Origin: Terriglobia bacterium
GTDB taxonomy: Bacteria; Acidobacteriota; Terriglobia; Bryobacterales; UBA6623
Direction of reading: 5' to 3'
Assembly (NCBI GenBank): GCA_009838515.1
Contig: VXRL01000040.1
Location: 181,749-245,748, forward strand
DNA: 64,000 nt
A model generated the notes under the pieces. The model was not told where the DNA came from, made no database searches, and worked only from the letters and a program-made list of their open reading frames with translations. The position numbers and the translations under genes were made by a program. Shown here piece after piece: positions 36,524 through 44,759 of this stretch. How positions within the stretch are numbered: the first letter of the stretch is position 1; each line of letters opens with the position of its first letter.

Positions 36524-36818
36524 CGCAGATCCCCCCTTTAGCGCGCCCCGTCCAGTGCCGTCTTGTGGCGCAGGTCGCCCAGCAGCGCCATTAGGGTATA
36601 CCGTTCGACCGAGTGTCGCACTAGCAGCGACTTGGAATCGCGGTAGTCCTCAGCGATGGTGTCGTCAGCTTGAAAGCTCACCCATGCCGTGATACACGAC
36701 CACTCCTCGATCCGGCCATGGCAGCGGTCCGGCACACGTCCCCCCGCATGACTGCCCCGATCCCGGACAGATCGGCTGACTCGGGGCCCGCGCCATCTTG
36801 CAGTATGATTTTCTGTCT

Positions 36819-37523
36819 ATGCCCTCCGATTCTTCGGCCAACCAACCACGACTGCGGACCAATCCGGGATCGAGCCTGCGCCTGCCTTCCAAGGAGCGCA
36901 TCACATGGGTATTGGCGGTCTGGGGTGCCTGCATGGTCTACGCAATCGTTCGCTACAACGTCTTCAAGGGCGTTGAGTGGACCCATCTGCCGCTTTACAT
37001 CGTCAATAAGTCCGCCGCGTTCGGCGGAGTCGTGTTCATCGCTCTGGCGTACGTGGTCGGCAAGCTGTTCGGGGGCACGCCTGGCTCTGAACTAGTGCGG
37101 GCCAAGGCAAAGTTTTTCGGCTTGACGGGTTTCGGGATGATCTCGATGCACGTTCTGATGTCAATGGTCTTGCTGTCACCGGCGAACTATGAAAAGTTCT
37201 TCGCAGAGTCCGGCAAGCTCAATCTGTCGGGCGAAGTCACGTTTCTGTGCGGCGTACTAGCCTACGGCTGTTTGTTGTTCCCGGCGATCACCACCCTGCC
37301 CCACATGTATGACGCGTTCGGCATGGAACGCTGGCTACGGGCGCAGCACATGGGCTACGCCACTCTGGCACTGGCCTGCGGTCACACATTCGCGATGGGA
37401 TACAAGGGGTGGATTGACCTGTCGACTTGGCCGGGGTCATTACCGCCCATCACGATGCTGGGCTTCTTGGCCGCGCTCTTCGCTCTGGTTGTCAAGTCCG
37501 TGCGATTGATTGCCCGGCGCTAG
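36819..37523 (+). CDS. Six-helix haem-type membrane protein (ferric-reductase-like)
   Basis: The 234-aa protein starts at ATG 36819; the frame also opens at TTG 36798. It has about six TM helices. Conserved-looking histidines inside or near helices (MHVLMSM, HMGYATLALACGHTFAMGY) resemble the haem ligands of ferric-reductase-like / cytochrome b-type transmembrane domains. It lacks a flavin domain. Its role next to defence genes is unclear; it may be core DNA between two insertions. Family call is tentative. Confidence 0.6.
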   Translation: MPSDSSANQPRLRTNPGSSLRLPSKERITWVLAVWGACMVYAIVRYNVFKGVEWTHLPLYIVNKSAAFGGVVFIALAYVVGKLFGGTPGSELVRAKAKFFGLTGFGMISMHVLMSMVLLSPANYEKFFAESGKLNLSGEVTFLCGVLAYGCLLFPAITTLPHMYDAFGMERWLRAQHMGYATLALACGHTFAMGYKGWIDLSTWPGSLPPITMLGFLAALFALVVKSVRLIARR

Positions 37524-37712
37524 CCGCCAGCAACCGCGTATTCGCACAGTGCCGTCCCGAGCCCTGAATGACCATGAAAATTGGTGCCGATGAAAACAAC
37601 CTGATCGATTTCGCTCCACCTACCGTTGTATGGATCACACTAGCACGGTTATCGTTGATCACTTCGAGGTGTATTCTAAGCAGTATTAATTCTATTTCTA
37701 AGCATTCCTCTA

Positions 37713-38678
37713 TCACTCCTTCCTTGGCTTCAATCTTCCCTTAGTCATGGACTCAATTAGTCCAGATGATTTTAGCACACAGTCTAGACTTATTGATGGT
37801 AATTTCTCATCCCCTCCGAGATGATGTCTGAGGTATCTTTCTGACGGATTATTGATTCCAGAGCGCTGGCAAACCAGATAAGCTACTGATTCAGCCTCAA
37901 ATTCTTGTACAGCACGCTTGCATCCACGTCGGTCGGGCCAAGCACGATGTTTCGCAGTTGGCCTTCCGAGATGACCGCAGTATAAGTGGGCCAGTTCATG
38001 AACGATTGTCGCAAACTTAGACTCTCTTGAGTGTTTCCTATTGAGAACAATATCGTAAGCCACTGGAATCTCAACAAAGACTGGCTGACGGGATTTGTTG
38101 ACTCCAGACTTGAATAATTGCGATTCAGACAAGTCGTCTCTGATGCGTATTAGTCCAGCAGACTGTGAACCATGATCGCTCTCTGTAACCCGGATTCCAT
38201 CTCTCTTAGAATTCTCGATTAACCATTCAAAATCTCTGGGATTTAATCTTCCACCAACCTGAAAAGGATTCTCGATTTCAGGTGGCAATGGTTTGGAAGT
38301 TTCCATAGACTCTGTGTCACTGACGTCGAATACAAACATTACAGGTCCGTTCGGCCTCAGGATCACCAATGGACGAGCTCCTGGTTTTATCCGTCGCTTG
38401 AAATCTCGACGCCATCTATGTGGAGGGGCAACAAATTTTGCTCCGGGCATCTGTACATGGACTAGCATCGAATTAAATGGAGAATATGCTCGGAACCGTA
38501 TCACGAACTTGACGAGTTCTCGAAATTCAACAGTATTCTCGTATTGATGCGTGAGGTGAAACAGTTCGTCGAGCGAACGCTTGGCGACTTCCCGATCCCA
38601 TTCTCCGGCAGGTGTAGAATCGACAGTCGACACCGTATCCGCAGAATCGTCGCTGAAAAGGTTTGGGGAATCTCGCAT
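37713..38678 (-). CDS. ArdC/ImmA-IrrE-type zinc metallopeptidase in AT-rich DNA
   Basis: The frame runs to 38810, but ATG 38678 has GGAGAAAGAGAG just upstream and starts MRDSPNLFSDD, so it is preferred. The 321-aa protein has an ArdC-N-like region (FNSMLVHVQMPGAKFVAPPHRWRRDF, RPLVILRPNGPVMFVFDVSDTE) and HELAH (IVHELAHLYCGHLG) with a later Glu in EFEAESVAYLVC as zinc ligands. Related proteins are antirestriction factors of mobile DNA or phage-regulator proteases. Base composition is markedly lower in GC than its neighbours, a sign of transfer. Confidence 0.82.
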   Translation of the reverse strand: MRDSPNLFSDDSADTVSTVDSTPAGEWDREVAKRSLDELFHLTHQYENTVEFRELVKFVIRFRAYSPFNSMLVHVQMPGAKFVAPPHRWRRDFKRRIKPGARPLVILRPNGPVMFVFDVSDTESMETSKPLPPEIENPFQVGGRLNPRDFEWLIENSKRDGIRVTESDHGSQSAGLIRIRDDLSESQLFKSGVNKSRQPVFVEIPVAYDIVLNRKHSRESKFATIVHELAHLYCGHLGRPTAKHRAWPDRRGCKRAVQEFEAESVAYLVCQRSGINNPSERYLRHHLGGDEKLPSISLDCVLKSSGLIESMTKGRLKPRKE

Positions 38679-38962
38679 CACTCTCTTTCTCCAAAGTGCT
38701 GATCTTGCTGGTGTTCTGCCCTGCATGTGCGCCAGTGACGGGACAGCCGCGAGGAAGTCGAGGAATTCTTCAGGCGGAAGGGTCGCGCCCCACTCCCCAT
38801 TCCGATGCAACAGCCCGTAGACATCTTCGGTCGAAGGTCGTTCTACTCCCTACAAAGCCCTCACCTGTCGAGATTGGTTAAGAAGCCTGATGACCTTGGT
38901 TCGGGCAATTGGCCGTCGGCATAGTCCGAATCTATGACAGAATCCGCTTGCACGATCAGCAA

Positions 38963-39451
38963 CTAACCATCCCTCCGGCTCGGACCTGTCAGGAGCACCC
39001 GCAGAGCTGTCAATACCCGACGTGGACGTCGGCGGTGCATTGCCATGCCGAGCCAGTAGGCGGCTTCCTCGCGCTCCATAGCCTCAATACCTTCGGCAAC
39101 TGCTCGCATGTTGTCGCGGCTACGCATAGGTGCGAGCGCCCGGAACAGCAGCCCCAGATAAAGAGCGAGATCCTCACCAAGCGCGTAGCCGCTTACCCGC
39201 CGACCGGTGTATCCGTTCGGTCGGACACCCACGCCAGCCAAGCGACGAAGCACACGGTGCTCGACTAGTTCAAGGTTTCGTCCACGTAGCCCGGCAACGC
39301 GCACGGCAGCGCTCAAATGCGGGGTGGCGGGAGCTGGCAACTGCCAGATCTCGTACTCTGCGCTGGCATTGCCAAGTACCCGTACGCGCAGTTCGTACCT
39401 CGGTGCGGACGAGGGCGTGGTCGTGTCGATGGGGGAATTGGGTAGCACCAT
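38963..39451 (-). CDS. Unknown protein translationally coupled to DUF499 ATPase
   Basis: The 162-aa protein starts at ATG 39449-39451, overlapping the DUF499 stop as TGATG, so it is made from the same mRNA. It has a beta-rich N-terminal half (RYELRVRVLGNASAEYEIWQL) and an Arg-rich helical C-terminal half (GLLFRALAPMRSRDN, YWLGMAMHRRRPRRVLTALRVLL). The helical half suggests nucleic-acid or protein binding. It is likely a dedicated partner of the DUF499 protein. I do not recognise a family. Confidence 0.75.
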   Translation of the reverse strand: MVLPNSPIDTTTPSSAPRYELRVRVLGNASAEYEIWQLPAPATPHLSAAVRVAGLRGRNLELVEHRVLRRLAGVGVRPNGYTGRRVSGYALGEDLALYLGLLFRALAPMRSRDNMRAVAEGIEAMEREEAAYWLGMAMHRRRPRRVLTALRVLLTGPSRRDG

Positions 39452-42438
39452 CAGCTCTTGCCTTTACCTGACGCGGCGACATGCGCCGCCCCGCTTACGA
39501 AACGGCATAGACGGTCTGCCAGCGTTTCCGCCGCATCTCCGTTCATGGTCAGCCCACTCCCGAACTCAAGCACAAACGACGCCTTGATCTCCTTGGACGC
39601 AGCGACCCGCATCTGCGCGTCCAAGAATTCCTTGACCGGCTGGGCGTCGGGGGCCGGACCACGGAAATCCCATTCAAACGTGCCCCCATCGCGCGTCTCA
39701 TAGCTGCCCTCGAATGTGACGACCTTCTCCGCGTCTGACACGCCGCCTACAGCACTGAGCAGTCGGAAAGCATCGCTGGGCTCGAACATGCGAATCGTTA
39801 GGACACTGATCGAGTCGACACCATTGGCTCTCGCCTTTTCCCAAAGTTGCGACAACGCGTCCCTGAGCACTCCCTCGGCGCTCAACTCCGGGGGGGGTGG
39901 TGGCGGCGGACCGGGTGGCGGCGGACTGGGCGGCAGCGGACCGGGCGGCGGCGAATCGGGCTGCTCAGGTCGCGGCCAAACGCCGTTCTTCTTGGCATAG
40001 GCCATTGTCATGACCAAAGCCTGCTCATCGATGCAGATTTCTACCGACGGCTCACCTGGCCCGAACAGCAGATCACCGCGCTTGTAGACGTAGTCGCCCT
40101 GCTGGATCCCGAGCCGGATGCCGCGTATGTAGATGTCGTCCCCCAGCAAAATCGGCAGCTTTGGGTCACGACGAAATTCGTTGCGCAAGGCTCGAGTCGT
40201 CATCTCACCCTTCCGTAGCGGTGTTCGGTCTCGAACGTAGTTCGGCGCATCAGGCTCGTCGTCGGGGAAACGAAGCTTCTTCAAGTCGCGTAGCGCTCGC
40301 GCTATCTGGCGCTGACCATTTCCCGGCTGAGCCGACGCTGAGGGCATATCGACCGCTGTATGCGCGAGGTCTATACCCTTTGTTCCAAGCCTGTCACGTG
40401 AGGGGTAGAAGACGTGGCGGTAGCACTGCTGCACAGCAATCGCTAATTCCTGCTCGGACTTGGCTTCCAGAGCAAGGACCGTCTCCTGTTGATGAGCCGC
40501 AAGACTCCTGAGGCGATCGGGGGCCTTGAGCCGCTGGAGCGCCAGACGTACCCTCATGCGGCGCTGCATGGGTTCTTTGGCAGCGTCGTCAGCCGCCACT
40601 AGTACGAGATGGTTGCGCAAGACTCGCAAGGCAGAACCACCAGCACCCTTGTGCTGGTGCACATCGGCAACCAAACCCGGAACCTCGTCAACCGTCTCGC
40701 CGACGCTCACGCCATCGTATGCGAATACAACCAGTCTTGGACGGCCATCGCCGACGTCATCAGGCACGTCGAACGGACCACCGGGAAAGCGAATTATCTC
40801 GAAGGTCGTTCCCGAAAAGATCTCCGTGATTCGATCATTGAGTTGTGCACGCACCTCGGTCGCATCGACCTGCTTCTCCTCTCGACGAATGATCTGGCTG
40901 AGATTGGCCTCGGCCAGAAAGCGCATTGGCGCCGCCGGCCGGTCATCGAGATAGGCCGACTCGGTTGTGAAGTCCTTACGCGCCTTGTCGATGAAACTCA
41001 GATCGACCCTCGGCCCGGCCGCAGAGTAGCGCAGTTCCTCAGGCGTCAGGCCCTGGAGCTGTTTGTTGAAGGCCAGCGTGTGCATGAAGATAGTTCTTGC
41101 CACATAGGCGGCGTATGGCGGCAGCCCCTTGTGTTTCTCGGCGTCAATCTCCTCAGCGAGAGACCGTTGCCCAGACCGCCCGGCCGCCACGTCGTTGGCA
41201 ATGGCCGGCTGGAAAGCGGACTGCCCCAGCCTCGTGATGATCTCTTGGCGGATCGGCTCGTAACTTGGGTCAATGTGATGCACGTGAATCGCCGTCGCGT
41301 CCGCGGGCCGCTGCATCCAGAGGTGTGCGACGGTGCGAGCTAGCAGTCGGAGCATTCCACGGACTCGCTGGAAATTCGACAGTGTGGCGGTCTTGCTCGT
41401 CAATGTTTGGAGCACATCCGGGTGGAGCGGATAGCTCGCGCGAAACACCTCTGCCGCCTCAGTCCGAGCAGCATCACCGCTGAGAACCTCTTGATTGGCA
41501 GCCCAGAGCTTCTGGTAGGAACCTATGGTCGCAGTTGCGGCGGCGTCATCGACCGACTCGAACAAACGCCTCCGGAGAACTTGGACCGTCTCGTCCTCCT
41601 CAGTGGGATTTAGGAGGGTCGCCTTGCGGGCCGAAATCTTCTCGATTTCGGCCATATCGTCTGCGACCATCTGGTTCTCCTCCGAATAGGCGTCAGTGGC
41701 CAAGCCGTCCTTGCCGATGGCGAGCGTGTAGACCAGAGCCGCATTCGGAGCGGTCTCCACGGCCTTGTACAGGGACGTGAGGAAGGCAGTCAGCTGTCCG
41801 CGCGCGTCAGGCATTCTACTGACCTTCCGGAGATAAACCGACAATTCATCAAGCAGGATCAGAGTCGGCTTGCCGGCGAAAAGGGCACGCAGTGTCTCCG
41901 CGCCAGGCGCCGTCCGCTGCTCGTCGCTCTTCCGTACTCGCTCATACCCTGGCTTCCCGGCCAGAGCATGGGCTATCTCACCCCAAGGGGTATATGCCAG
42001 AACCCCGCCGTCCAGCGAGCGGCCGTTCACCGGGTCCGCGTTTTCACCATCGAAGGCCGCTATACGGACGGCACGCGTCGGCAACAGCGACGGTTCGACA
42101 AATTCCTCTTTGTGCGGTACGCCGTCCATTCCCTTCGCCGCGTGGGACAGCGCAATCAGGCCATGAGTCTTCCCGCCGCCGTATGAAGTGTCGAGCCGAA
42201 AGATGGCCGCCGCCGCGTCTCCGGAACCGCTGAGTCGACAGCAGACGTTAGCGAGCAGGTTCTTTAGGCCCCGAGTTGGGTAGGTGTTGGCGAAGAACGA
42301 AACTGCGTCCCGATAGCCCGCACTCGCCTTGCCAGAAAGCACCAATGCAAGATCGGCCGCGAAGTCTGCGTCGGCGATCGTACCGTCGAGCACATCGGGG
42401 CGAGGACGGCAGGTATCAAAGATTGTCGGAACCGTCAC
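39451..42438 (-). CDS. DUF499 ATPase of a DISARM-related defence system
   Basis: The 995-aa protein has the DUF499 opening TVPTIFDTCRPRPDVL, a Walker A SYGGGKTH at 85-92, a Walker B-like LILLDELSVYL near residue 195, and a long central helicase/AAA-like region. A Pro-rich linker (about 845-877) then leads to a C-terminal domain. DUF499 is found with DUF1156 methylases and PLD-SNF2 helicases in defence islands and is thought to couple ATP hydrolysis to DNA sensing or remodelling. It is divergent from the AAA/TOPRIM/methylase arm and heads the short operon with the 162-aa protein. Confidence 0.88.
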   Translation of the reverse strand: MTVPTIFDTCRPRPDVLDGTIADADFAADLALVLSGKASAGYRDAVSFFANTYPTRGLKNLLANVCCRLSGSGDAAAAIFRLDTSYGGGKTHGLIALSHAAKGMDGVPHKEEFVEPSLLPTRAVRIAAFDGENADPVNGRSLDGGVLAYTPWGEIAHALAGKPGYERVRKSDEQRTAPGAETLRALFAGKPTLILLDELSVYLRKVSRMPDARGQLTAFLTSLYKAVETAPNAALVYTLAIGKDGLATDAYSEENQMVADDMAEIEKISARKATLLNPTEEDETVQVLRRRLFESVDDAAATATIGSYQKLWAANQEVLSGDAARTEAAEVFRASYPLHPDVLQTLTSKTATLSNFQRVRGMLRLLARTVAHLWMQRPADATAIHVHHIDPSYEPIRQEIITRLGQSAFQPAIANDVAAGRSGQRSLAEEIDAEKHKGLPPYAAYVARTIFMHTLAFNKQLQGLTPEELRYSAAGPRVDLSFIDKARKDFTTESAYLDDRPAAPMRFLAEANLSQIIRREEKQVDATEVRAQLNDRITEIFSGTTFEIIRFPGGPFDVPDDVGDGRPRLVVFAYDGVSVGETVDEVPGLVADVHQHKGAGGSALRVLRNHLVLVAADDAAKEPMQRRMRVRLALQRLKAPDRLRSLAAHQQETVLALEAKSEQELAIAVQQCYRHVFYPSRDRLGTKGIDLAHTAVDMPSASAQPGNGQRQIARALRDLKKLRFPDDEPDAPNYVRDRTPLRKGEMTTRALRNEFRRDPKLPILLGDDIYIRGIRLGIQQGDYVYKRGDLLFGPGEPSVEICIDEQALVMTMAYAKKNGVWPRPEQPDSPPPGPLPPSPPPPGPPPPPPPELSAEGVLRDALSQLWEKARANGVDSISVLTIRMFEPSDAFRLLSAVGGVSDAEKVVTFEGSYETRDGGTFEWDFRGPAPDAQPVKEFLDAQMRVAASKEIKASFVLEFGSGLTMNGDAAETLADRLCRFVSGAAHVAASGKGKS
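39888..39965. repeat. GC-rich, Pro-coding low-complexity linker
   Basis: Imperfect GGCGGCGGAC-type repeats on the plus strand encode the Pro/Gly linker of the DUF499 protein. The same run is why open frames appear on the opposite strand. Useful as a slippage-prone site. Confidence 0.7.
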
Positions 42439-43003
42439 ATCAAATCCCTGAGCATACGCATGCGTGGCTTAAGCGAGTAGTATTCGCGGCGAGACGAACC
42501 GTGTTTGTTCATATGAGACACTTGAAACGAGGCAAGTGTAGCGCAACCTGAGATTCTGAATGCATGAACAAGGAGGAGCTACAGGCGGCAAGCGGAGACG
42601 TTCTGTTCGTGATTCAGGATCGCTTTCAGGCAGGGGGTGGGCTCCGTCGATGGGGTGTTACCGGCAATCGTCGCAGCGTACAGGCGGTACCGGCACGCCT
42701 CTTGATGCTTGGAAGCATCTCCTGTTGCGATTCATTCCCAGCGTCCGAGGTCTGCGGGGCCGCTGCCTGGCCGTGCTACGCCGCGGGCGTCTGACCGCCC
42801 TCTGCGGGGAGGTTTGGCTCCTCGCAAAGGGCGAGCATGACGTTGTGAGCCGAGAGTTGGCGACACACCCGACCACAGAGCCCGCGATGCTTTCAGCAAG
42901 TTTGCCAGTTGGACGCGTCTCCCTGTTCTGCCCCTCCAGCCGAACGACACTAGAGATCTGTAAGCGTCGCATCACGTGAGACGATTCGCACGAGAGGACC
43001 TTG
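42439..43003. promoter_or_regulatory. Divergent intergenic region of defence core
   Basis: About 565 bp lies between the DUF499 start (minus) and the AAA ATPase start (plus). It must hold both promoters and any operator that controls the island. A plus-strand frame beginning at 42564 after ATGAACAAGGAGGAG has a good start context but decays into a 76-aa non-homologous peptide. Another frame overlaps it (42560-42979). This could be a frameshifted or eroded small gene. Confidence 0.45.
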
Positions 43004-44107
43004 ATGTTCGAGAATCTGCGGATTAAGAATTTCCGGCTGTTCGACGATCTAGAAATCGGAGAACTGAAGCGAATCAACCTCCTTGCCGGACGCAACAATG
43101 CTGGCAAGACAGCCGTTCTTGAGGCCATCTACCTGCTGGCCAGCGTTGGTAACCCAAGACGCGCCATAGAGGTCAAGGGGATTCGCGGGATCAGCGAAAC
43201 ATCGGGATCGCCGGGCCGACTACCAACCTCGTATTGGAAGCCACTGTTTTCTCAACTCAACATGCAGCGGTCTATCGAGATCAGTGGTGCGCATTCCCAT
43301 CTCGGCCCCGTGGCGCTAGCCATCTCTCTGGAGCGGCGAGACGATTCCGAGACTCCAGAACCTTACCGCTTCCCAACTTCACAGGTAGCTCAAGGGGTGG
43401 CTGACGACGCACAAGAAGCAGTTTCTCATGACATTGGCGAGCGGCTTGCTGATCCATGGGCGCTACATCTTTCATGGGCGACCAACATGGGGCGAGATAC
43501 ATGCGACATGCGCGTGACGGAACACAGTCATCGGATCGTGAGCGCAGACCTTGGTATTCCGCTCCATCCGATCTATCTGTCTTTGGGCCCTGGAAACGCC
43601 CACGAAGACGCAGTCCGCTTGGGTCAGCTTCGGGCGCGCAAGAAAGGGGACCTGTTGACAAAGGCGTTACAGGTTGTCGAACCAAGCTTGGAAAGCGTTG
43701 AAGACATCTCCGCTACCGGCACTCCAATGATCTGGGGCGATATCGGCCTGCCCGAGCTTACTCCACTGTCGGCAATGGGGGAAGGTGTAGCGCGAATCGC
43801 CAGAATCGTGCTTGCGACGTCCAGTGTCCCGGGCGGAGTCGTACTTGTCGACGAGATCGAGAACGGATTTCACCACTCAGTCATGAAGAAGGTGTGGTCT
43901 GTCGTGGAAGAGGCTGCACAACTGTTCGACGCACAAGTAATTGCGACGACTCACAGTTATGAGTGCCTCATGGCAGCTCATGAGGCTCTGAGGGACGAGT
44001 GGCGGTTTCACCGATTGGACCGCACCAAGGAAGGATCGAGTCAATGTGTGACATTCGACACGGAAAGGGTCGAGGCAGCGATCCGGCACTGGTTGGAGGT
44101 TCGTTAA
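43004..44107 (+). CDS. AAA_15/OLD-like ATPase paired with TOPRIM protein
   Basis: Start ATG 43004 is preferred over TTG 43001; GAGAGGACC lies upstream. The 367-aa ATPase has FENLRIKNFRLFDDL, Walker A GRNNAGKT at 28-35, an ABC-like signature region SAMGEGVARIARI, Walker B VVLVDEIENGFHHS near 285, and an H-loop IATTHSYE. This is the structural-maintenance/OLD-like ATPase class found as the ATPase half of PARIS (AriA) and other two-gene systems. Its TOPRIM partner starts 3 nt after its stop. Confidence 0.88.
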   Translation: MFENLRIKNFRLFDDLEIGELKRINLLAGRNNAGKTAVLEAIYLLASVGNPRRAIEVKGIRGISETSGSPGRLPTSYWKPLFSQLNMQRSIEISGAHSHLGPVALAISLERRDDSETPEPYRFPTSQVAQGVADDAQEAVSHDIGERLADPWALHLSWATNMGRDTCDMRVTEHSHRIVSADLGIPLHPIYLSLGPGNAHEDAVRLGQLRARKKGDLLTKALQVVEPSLESVEDISATGTPMIWGDIGLPELTPLSAMGEGVARIARIVLATSSVPGGVVLVDEIENGFHHSVMKKVWSVVEEAAQLFDAQVIATTHSYECLMAAHEALRDEWRFHRLDRTKEGSSQCVTFDTERVEAAIRHWLEVR

Positions 44108-44110
44108 CTT

Positions 44111-44734
44111 GTGGGACGGCCGCCGGAACGTATCGGATCCAATGTACAGCTCCTTGTCGAGGGGCGTGATGCAGTGGGCTTCTTCGAAGCATTGATCCAA
44201 GATCTGGCGCTAGAGGAAGTACAGATCCAAGACTTCGGCGGCGTGGCAGAGCTGCGGACATTCTTGCCGGTATTCGTCGGTAGTTCGGGGTTCTCCCGCG
44301 TCACAAGCCTCGGGATCGTTCGCGATGCAGAGACCTCCGCTGGAGGGGCGTTTGAGAGTGTCCAAGGGTCTCTAGCTGGCGCTGGGCTCCCGGTTCCGCA
44401 AGCCCCTGGACAGCGAGTCGGCGACCGTCCGGCTGTCACAGCAATGATCCTACCCGGGGGGAACCGGACCGGCATGCTCGAGACACTGCTGAACGAAACG
44501 CTCTGTGGTGACAATGTGCTGACTTGCATCGATGACTTCTTCCGCTGCGTCGAAGAACACTGCGGCGAGCCGACACACAGGCCGGAGAAGGCTCGTTCCC
44601 ACGCTTACCTAGCAACCAAGCGGGACCCGCATCTGTCGGTCGGCTTTGCCGCCAAGCGAGGATATTGGAACCTCAAACACCAAGCGCTGGAGCCGCTACG
44701 CACGTTCCTTCGGGAGGTCGCTTCTCAGCACTGA
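44111..44734 (+). CDS. DUF3226-like TOPRIM nuclease partner of ATPase
   Basis: The 207-aa protein starts GTG and shows a TOPRIM core: LLVEGRDAVGFFEAL with Glu 17, GIVRDAETS with Asp 72 and Glu 74, and a late Lys/Arg-rich end. This set is the metal-binding pattern of TOPRIM nucleases such as OLD-family or DUF3226/DUF4435 proteins. With the ATPase 3 nt upstream it forms a toxin-sensor or cutter pair: in PARIS, AriB is released upon phage trigger and cleaves tRNA. It differs from AriB in size and family, so homology is not proved. Confidence 0.8.
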   Translation: MGRPPERIGSNVQLLVEGRDAVGFFEALIQDLALEEVQIQDFGGVAELRTFLPVFVGSSGFSRVTSLGIVRDAETSAGGAFESVQGSLAGAGLPVPQAPGQRVGDRPAVTAMILPGGNRTGMLETLLNETLCGDNVLTCIDDFFRCVEEHCGEPTHRPEKARSHAYLATKRDPHLSVGFAAKRGYWNLKHQALEPLRTFLREVASQH

Positions 44735-44759
44735 GAGATCCCACGAAGATTCTGATCCT

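Noticed and set aside
36538..36735. 65-aa minus-strand protein
   Set aside because: Starts GTG with no ribosome site, no motif, and an upstream frame without conservation signals.
38679..38810. Upstream extension of the metallopeptidase (frame to 38810)
   Set aside because: Start is TTG without a ribosome site, and the ATG at 38678 has a strong one.
39888..39965. CRISPR-like repeat
   Set aside because: Repeats are short, contiguous and code for the Pro-rich DUF499 linker; there are no spacers.
42560..42979. Overlapping plus-strand genes in the divergent gap
   Set aside because: Arg/Ser/Thr-rich, no domain, and frames overlap each other; kept only as a possible relic.
43004..44734. Calling the ATPase/TOPRIM pair PARIS outright
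   Set aside because: The ATPase class fits, but the TOPRIM protein does not match the AriB family by eye.
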